A stretch of 9,908 bases of DNA, taken from NCBI GenBank assembly GCA_947371775.1, contig CANBQX010000071.1:1-9908 (forward strand), written 5' to 3'. Under the pieces are notes generated by a model. It did no database searches. It saw only the letters and a list, made by a program, of their open reading frames with translations, and had not been told where the DNA came from. The stretch is from Comamonadaceae bacterium. GTDB lineage: Bacteria > Pseudomonadota > Gammaproteobacteria > Burkholderiales > Burkholderiaceae_C. Positions 5,724 through 9,908 of this stretch are shown here, in pieces. Within the stretch, counting starts at the first letter, position 1; every line of letters starts with the position of its first letter. Both the position numbers and the translations under genes were made by a program.

Positions 5724-8438
5724 ATGCAAGACAAGTACCAACACACTGCCATTGAGCAAGCAGCCCGCAACCATTGGGCTCAGCCCCTGTGGAACGGCCA
5801 CGAGGCCTACCGCGTCACCGAAGACCAGTCCAAGCCCAAGTTTTACGCCTGCTCCATGCTGCCCTACCCCAGCGGCAAGCTGCACATGGGCCATGTGCGC
5901 AACTACACCATCAACGACATGCTCGCGCGCTATTTGCGCATGAAGGGCTACAACGTGCTCATGCCCATGGGCTGGGACGCCTTTGGCCTGCCCGCAGAAA
6001 ACGCCGCGCTCAAAAACGGTGTGCCGCCTGCCAAGTGGACGTTTGAGAACATTGCCCACATGAAGCAGCAAATGCTGGCCATGGGCCTGGCCATTGACTG
6101 GAGCCGCGAGGTCGCCACCTGCGACCCCAGCTACTACCAGTGGAACCAGTGGCTGTTTTTGAAGATGCTGGAAAAAGGCATTGCCTACCGCAAGACCCAG
6201 GTCGTGAACTGGGACCCGGTGGACCAAACCGTGCTGGCCAATGAGCAGGTGATTGACGGGCGCGGTTGGCGCACCGGTGCCTTGGTTGAAAAGCGCGAGA
6301 TCCCCGGCTACTACCTCAAGATTACCGACTACGCCCAAGAGCTGCTAGGCCAGGTGCAGACCGGATTGCCCGGCTGGCCCGAGCGCGTCAAGCTGATGCA
6401 GGAAAACTGGATCGGCAAGAGCGAGGGCGTGCGCTTTGCGTTCCCGCACGATATCCAGGGTGCCGATGGCGCCTTGATCGGCGAGGGCAAGATGTTTGTC
6501 TTCACCACCCGCGTGGACACCATCATGGGCGTGACTTTTTGCGCAGTGGCGCCCGAGCATCCACTGGCTGCGCATGCCGCTGCCAGCAACCCGGCTTTGG
6601 CCGCCTTCATCGAAGAATGCCAAAAGGGCGGCACCACCGAGGCCGAACTCGCCGTCAAAGAAAAAGCAGGCATGGCTACGGGCCTGTCGGTCACGCATCC
6701 GCTGACCGGCCAGCCGGTACCGGTGTGGGTGGGCAACTACGTGCTCATGGGCTATGGCGACGGTGCGGTCATGGGCGTGCCAGCGCACGACGAGCGCGAC
6801 TTTGCCTTTGCGCTGAAATATGCACTGCCGATCACCCAAGTGGTGGCGGTGGACAAAGCCGGCGCGTTTGACGCGACCCAATGGCACGACTGGTATGCCG
6901 AAAAAGGCGCAGGCCGCGCGGTCAACTCCGGCAAATACGACGGACTCACGTTCCAAGCCTGCGTAGACGCAGTGGCTGCAGACCTGGCCGCCCAAGGCCT
7001 GGGCGAGAAGAAGACCACCTGGCGTTTGCGCGACTGGGGTGTGAGCCGCCAGCGCTACTGGGGCACGCCGATTCCCATCATCCATTGCGAAGAGCATGGC
7101 GCGGTGCCGGTGCCCGAAAAAGACCTGCCCGTGGTGCTGCCGCTGGACTGCATTCCTGACGGCTCGGGCAACCCGCTGCACAAGCACGAGGGCTTTCATG
7201 CCGGTGTGACCTGCCCGGTCTGCGGCAAGGCTGCGCGGCGCGAAACCGACACCATGGACACCTTTGTGGATTCGAGCTGGTACTTTATGCGCTACTGCGA
7301 CCCGCACAACGCGCAGCAAATGGTGGGCGCAGGCACGGCCTACTGGATGCGTGACGCCAGTGGCGCGAGTGGTGGCAGCGGCATGGACCAGTACATCGGT
7401 GGCATTGAGCACGCCATCCTGCACCTCTTGTATGCGCGCTTCTGGACCAAGGTGATGCGTGACATCGGGTTGGTCACCATCGACGAGCCCTTTACCAAGT
7501 TGCTCACCCAGGGCATGGTGCTGAACCACATTTATTCCCGCCGCACCGACAAGGGCGCCAAAGAATATTTCTGGCCGCAGGACGTGGAGCATGTGCTGGA
7601 CGCGACCGGCAAAGTGGTGGGTGCACGCCTCATCAAAGCGGTGGGCGATTTGCCCGTGGGCACTGCCATCGACTACGAGGGCGTGGGCACCATGTCCAAG
7701 TCCAAAAACAATGGGGTGGATCCGCAAGACCTGATTGAAAAATACGGCGCAGACACCGCCCGCCTGTACACGATGTTCACCGCACCCCCCGAGGCCACCC
7801 TGGAGTGGAACGACGGCGGCGTGGAGGGCAGCTACCGCTTTTTGCGCCGGGTCTGGAACTTTGGCTACAAACTCTCCGGGCTCGACCTGGCCGTTGCACG
7901 CGCTGCAGGTGCCGTGTCTGCCCTGACTCTGTCCAAAGAAGCCAAAGCGCTGCGGCTGGAGGTGCACACCGTGCTCAAGCAGGTGGACTACGACTACCAG
8001 CGCATGCAATACAACACCGTGGTCTCGGGTGCGATGAAGATGATCAACGCCCTGGACGACTTCAAGCCCACCGGCGGCGCTGCCGACGTGGCGGTGTTGC
8101 TCGAAGGCTTTGGCATCTTGCTGCGCAGTCTGTATCCCGCCACGCCGCACCTGGCGCATGCCCTGTGGGTGGAGCTGGGCTATGCGGCAGCGCAGGGCGA
8201 TTTGCTTGACGCGGCCTGGCCGCAGGTGGACGCAGGTGCCTTGGTGCAAGACGAGGTGGAGCTGGTGCTGCAAATCAATGGCAAATTGCGCGGCTCGGTG
8301 GTCGTGCCCTCGGGTGCGAGCAAAGAGGCGATTGAGGCACTGGCGCTGGCCAGCCCGACATTGGCCTCGTTTGCCGCAGGTGCGACGCCGAAAAAGGTGA
8401 TCGTGGTGCCTGGCCGCTTGGTCAATGTGGTGCTGTAA
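5724..8438 (+). CDS. leuS: Leucyl-tRNA synthetase (class I)
   Basis: LeuRS charges tRNA-Leu with leucine in the cytoplasm and edits misactivated amino acids. It is 904 aa, slightly longer than the 860 aa of E. coli. The HIGH motif is HMGH (residues 54-57). The editing domain shows TTRVDT (T261-T266, T266 matching E. coli T252) and AHDERDFAFA with D359 matching D345. A zinc-ribbon-like pair is C455-x2-H458 and C497-x2-C500. TMSKSKNNG (residues 656-664) is the KMSKS loop, with Thr in place of the first Lys. The C-terminus has the anticodon-binding helical domain and QINGKLRG. A Gly/Ser-rich stretch (about 545-553) precedes MDQYIGGIEHAILHLLYARF. The ATG at 5724 gives the conserved N-terminus MQDKYQHTAIEQAAR; a TTG at 5661 would add an unlikely 21 residues. 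No strong SD precedes the ATG. Confidence 0.98.
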   Translation: MQDKYQHTAIEQAARNHWAQPLWNGHEAYRVTEDQSKPKFYACSMLPYPSGKLHMGHVRNYTINDMLARYLRMKGYNVLMPMGWDAFGLPAENAALKNGVPPAKWTFENIAHMKQQMLAMGLAIDWSREVATCDPSYYQWNQWLFLKMLEKGIAYRKTQVVNWDPVDQTVLANEQVIDGRGWRTGALVEKREIPGYYLKITDYAQELLGQVQTGLPGWPERVKLMQENWIGKSEGVRFAFPHDIQGADGALIGEGKMFVFTTRVDTIMGVTFCAVAPEHPLAAHAAASNPALAAFIEECQKGGTTEAELAVKEKAGMATGLSVTHPLTGQPVPVWVGNYVLMGYGDGAVMGVPAHDERDFAFALKYALPITQVVAVDKAGAFDATQWHDWYAEKGAGRAVNSGKYDGLTFQACVDAVAADLAAQGLGEKKTTWRLRDWGVSRQRYWGTPIPIIHCEEHGAVPVPEKDLPVVLPLDCIPDGSGNPLHKHEGFHAGVTCPVCGKAARRETDTMDTFVDSSWYFMRYCDPHNAQQMVGAGTAYWMRDASGASGGSGMDQYIGGIEHAILHLLYARFWTKVMRDIGLVTIDEPFTKLLTQGMVLNHIYSRRTDKGAKEYFWPQDVEHVLDATGKVVGARLIKAVGDLPVGTAIDYEGVGTMSKSKNNGVDPQDLIEKYGADTARLYTMFTAPPEATLEWNDGGVEGSYRFLRRVWNFGYKLSGLDLAVARAAGAVSALTLSKEAKALRLEVHTVLKQVDYDYQRMQYNTVVSGAMKMINALDDFKPTGGAADVAVLLEGFGILLRSLYPATPHLAHALWVELGYAAAQGDLLDAAWPQVDAGALVQDEVELVLQINGKLRGSVVVPSGASKEAIEALALASPTLASFAAGATPKKVIVVPGRLVNVVL

Positions 8439-8456
8439 ATCGCACGTCGCCCAACC

Positions 8457-9002
8457 ATGAGCCGCCTCGAACCATCCCGTTTGCACTGCAAGCCCAGCCC
8501 GCTGCGGCGCGCGGGTGTGCTGATGGGTTTGACGGTGCTGCTGGCGCTGCCAGGCTGCGGCTTTGCCTTGCGCAACAGCCAAAATTTTGCGTTTGAGACC
8601 GTGGCCGTGACGCCGGAAAAAAACACGGGCGTGGCGGCTGAGCTTGCGCGCACCTTCGGCCCCAAGCTGCTGTCTTTGGCGCCCAGCGCGGAGGGCATAG
8701 CGCCCGATGCGGTGGTGGACATCCTGGAGGAGGCGCGAGAGAAGGCGGTCGCTGGCGTCAATGCCTCGGGCCAGGTGCGTGAATTTCAGCTGCGCCTGCG
8801 CGTGCGCTTTCGCCTGCGCACACCGGCCGGTGTGGAGCTGATTGCCCCCACGACCGTGAGCTTGCAGCGCGACATGAGCTACAGCGAATCTGCGGCGCTG
8901 GCCAAAGAGGCCGAAGAGCGCATGCTGTACCGCGACATGCAGACCGACGCCGTGCAGCAGCTGGTGCGCCGCTTGGCTGCCGTCAAAACCCTGGCACCCT
9001 GA
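8457..9002 (+). CDS. lptE: LPS-assembly lipoprotein LptE
   Basis: LptE is an outer-membrane lipoprotein that plugs the LptD barrel and helps insert LPS in the outer leaflet. The protein is 181 aa. A hydrophobic signal (about residues 19-33) ends in LPGC with lipidated C34, followed by GFALRN, the usual start of mature LptE. The C-terminal signature is visible: TVSLQRDMSYSESAALAKE (133-151) and EERMLYRDMQTDAVQQLVRR (153-172). The signal is longer than usual because about 18 basic and polar residues precede the hydrophobic core; an internal ATG at about residue 23 would be too short. It follows leuS by 18 bases and precedes holA by 11, the leuS-lptE-holA order common in proteobacteria. Confidence 0.93.
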   Translation: MSRLEPSRLHCKPSPLRRAGVLMGLTVLLALPGCGFALRNSQNFAFETVAVTPEKNTGVAAELARTFGPKLLSLAPSAEGIAPDAVVDILEEAREKAVAGVNASGQVREFQLRLRVRFRLRTPAGVELIAPTTVSLQRDMSYSESAALAKEAEERMLYRDMQTDAVQQLVRRLAAVKTLAP

Positions 9003-9013
9003 GCGCGCAAGCC

Positions 9014-9908
9014 ATGCAGATTGCCCCGCTGCAGCTTGGTCGGCACCTCGAGCGTGGGCTCAAAAGCCTGTATACCCTGCACGGCGACGAGCCCTTGTTG
9101 CAGCTCGAGGCGCTAGACGCCCTGCGCGCCCATGCGCGCACCCAGGGCTTTAGCGAGCGCAGTGCCCACACCGTGGTGGGCGCCCACTTTGACTGGAGCG
9201 AGGTGCTGGCCGCGCTGGGCAGCCTGAGCCTGTTTGCCGACAAGCAAATTATCGAAATCCGCATTCCCAGCGGCAAGCCGGGCAAGGAGGGCAGTGCCGC
9301 CTTGCAGCAAATCGCCGAGCAGTCGCAAGGCAACGACAGCACGCTCACCATCGTGCTGCTGCCCCGGCTGGACAAAGCCACCAAGTCCAGCGCTTGGTTC
9401 ATGGCCCTCGAGAACTTTGGCGTGACCTTGCAAGTGGAGCCGGTGGAGCGCCAGGCGCTGCCGCAGTGGATTGCCCAGCGCCTGGGCGCGCAGGGCCAAC
9501 GGGTGGCTGCCGGTCTGGAAGGCCAACACGCGCTGCAATTTTTTGCGGACCGGGTCGAGGGCAACCTGCTTGCTGCACACCAGGAGATTCAAAAACTCGC
9601 GCTGCTGCACCCGCCCACGCCTGCCAACGACGGCGTGCTGACGCTGGAGCAAGTCGAGTCCGCAGTGCTCAACGTGGCACGCTACGACGTGTTCAAGCTT
9701 TCGGAGGCGGTGCTGGCGGGCCAAGCCCTGCGGGTGCAGCACATGCTCGATGGCCTGCAAGCCGAGGGCGAGGCCGAGGTGCTGGTGCACTACACCCTGG
9801 CCGAAGACATTCGCGCCCTCAAGCGTGTCAAAGACGCCATCGGCCAAGGCCGCCCGCTGCCCATGGCCCTGCGCGAAAACCGCATCTGGGGCGCCAAAGA
9901 GCGCCTGT
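9014..9908 (+). CDS. holA: DNA polymerase III subunit delta (3' end outside window)
   Basis: HolA is the delta subunit of the clamp loader and opens the beta sliding clamp during replication. The frame is open without a stop from the ATG at 9014 to the right edge, giving 298 codons of a protein usually about 330-350 aa. N-terminal YTLHGDEPLLQLEALDALR (about 20-38) is the typical first strand and degenerate P-loop region of HolA. LFADKQIIEIRIPSGKPG follows at about 75-92. FADRVEGNLLAAHQEIQKL (about 178-196) and ARYDVFKLSEAVLAG mark the later AAA-like lid and the link to the collar domain. ALRENRIWGAKERL ends the visible part. The ATG lies 11 bases after lptE. No strong SD is present. Confidence 0.95.
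   Translation, partial: MQIAPLQLGRHLERGLKSLYTLHGDEPLLQLEALDALRAHARTQGFSERSAHTVVGAHFDWSEVLAALGSLSLFADKQIIEIRIPSGKPGKEGSAALQQIAEQSQGNDSTLTIVLLPRLDKATKSSAWFMALENFGVTLQVEPVERQALPQWIAQRLGAQGQRVAAGLEGQHALQFFADRVEGNLLAAHQEIQKLALLHPPTPANDGVLTLEQVESAVLNVARYDVFKLSEAVLAGQALRVQHMLDGLQAEGEAEVLVHYTLAEDIRALKRVKDAIGQGRPLPMALRENRIWGAKERL

Noticed and set aside
6345..8582. A 745-codon open frame on the minus strand opposite leuS
   Set aside because: It lies entirely over leuS and the start of lptE, has a His/Gln/Ala/Gly-rich composition with no recognisable domain, and is the expected by-product of GC-rich codon bias.

Overview
The window looks like chromosomal DNA from a GC-rich betaproteobacterium of the order Burkholderiales, most likely family Comamonadaceae. 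This is inferred from the gene set and order (Coq7-type ubiquinone enzyme, OmpC-type porin, fur divergent from bamE, then dapB-exbB-exbD-leuS-lptE-holA) and from the protein sequences. No rRNA or other species-level marker is present.

Layout. Bases 1-660 hold the C-terminal part of a tyrosine recombinase/integrase, the only accessory-type gene and possibly the edge of an integrated element. It meets coq7 (minus strand, 673-1302) tail to tail across 12 bases. A 285-base spacer between coq7 and the porin carries a small cluster of direct and inverted repeats and the porin leader. The porin (1588-2505) has codon use of a highly expressed gene and ends at a strong, probably bidirectional terminator (2548-2583). 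That terminator also lies just past the end of fur (minus strand, 2605-3042). Fur and bamE are divergent, sharing about 64 bases of spacer. From 3107 to the right edge every gene is on the plus strand and tightly packed: bamE, dapB (lysine/peptidoglycan precursor synthesis), an ExbB/ExbD proton-channel pair, leuS, lptE and the start of holA. Gaps are 75 bases or less, and dapB and exbB overlap by 4 bases.

How the genes work together. Much of the window serves the cell envelope: a porin, BamE (outer-membrane protein assembly), LptE (LPS export), DapB (diaminopimelate for peptidoglycan) and ExbB/ExbD (proton-motive energy to the outer membrane). Fur, the iron regulator, lies near the ExbBD genes, but I found no recognisable Fur box. 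Coq7 supplies ubiquinone, LeuRS charges tRNA-Leu, and HolA is the clamp-loader delta subunit.

Overall this is mostly ordinary core genome. I did not find a novel multi-gene system, CRISPR array, RNA gene or insertion sequence. The most useful leads are the integrase boundary at the left edge, the repeat cluster before the porin, and several lineage-type variations in LeuRS.
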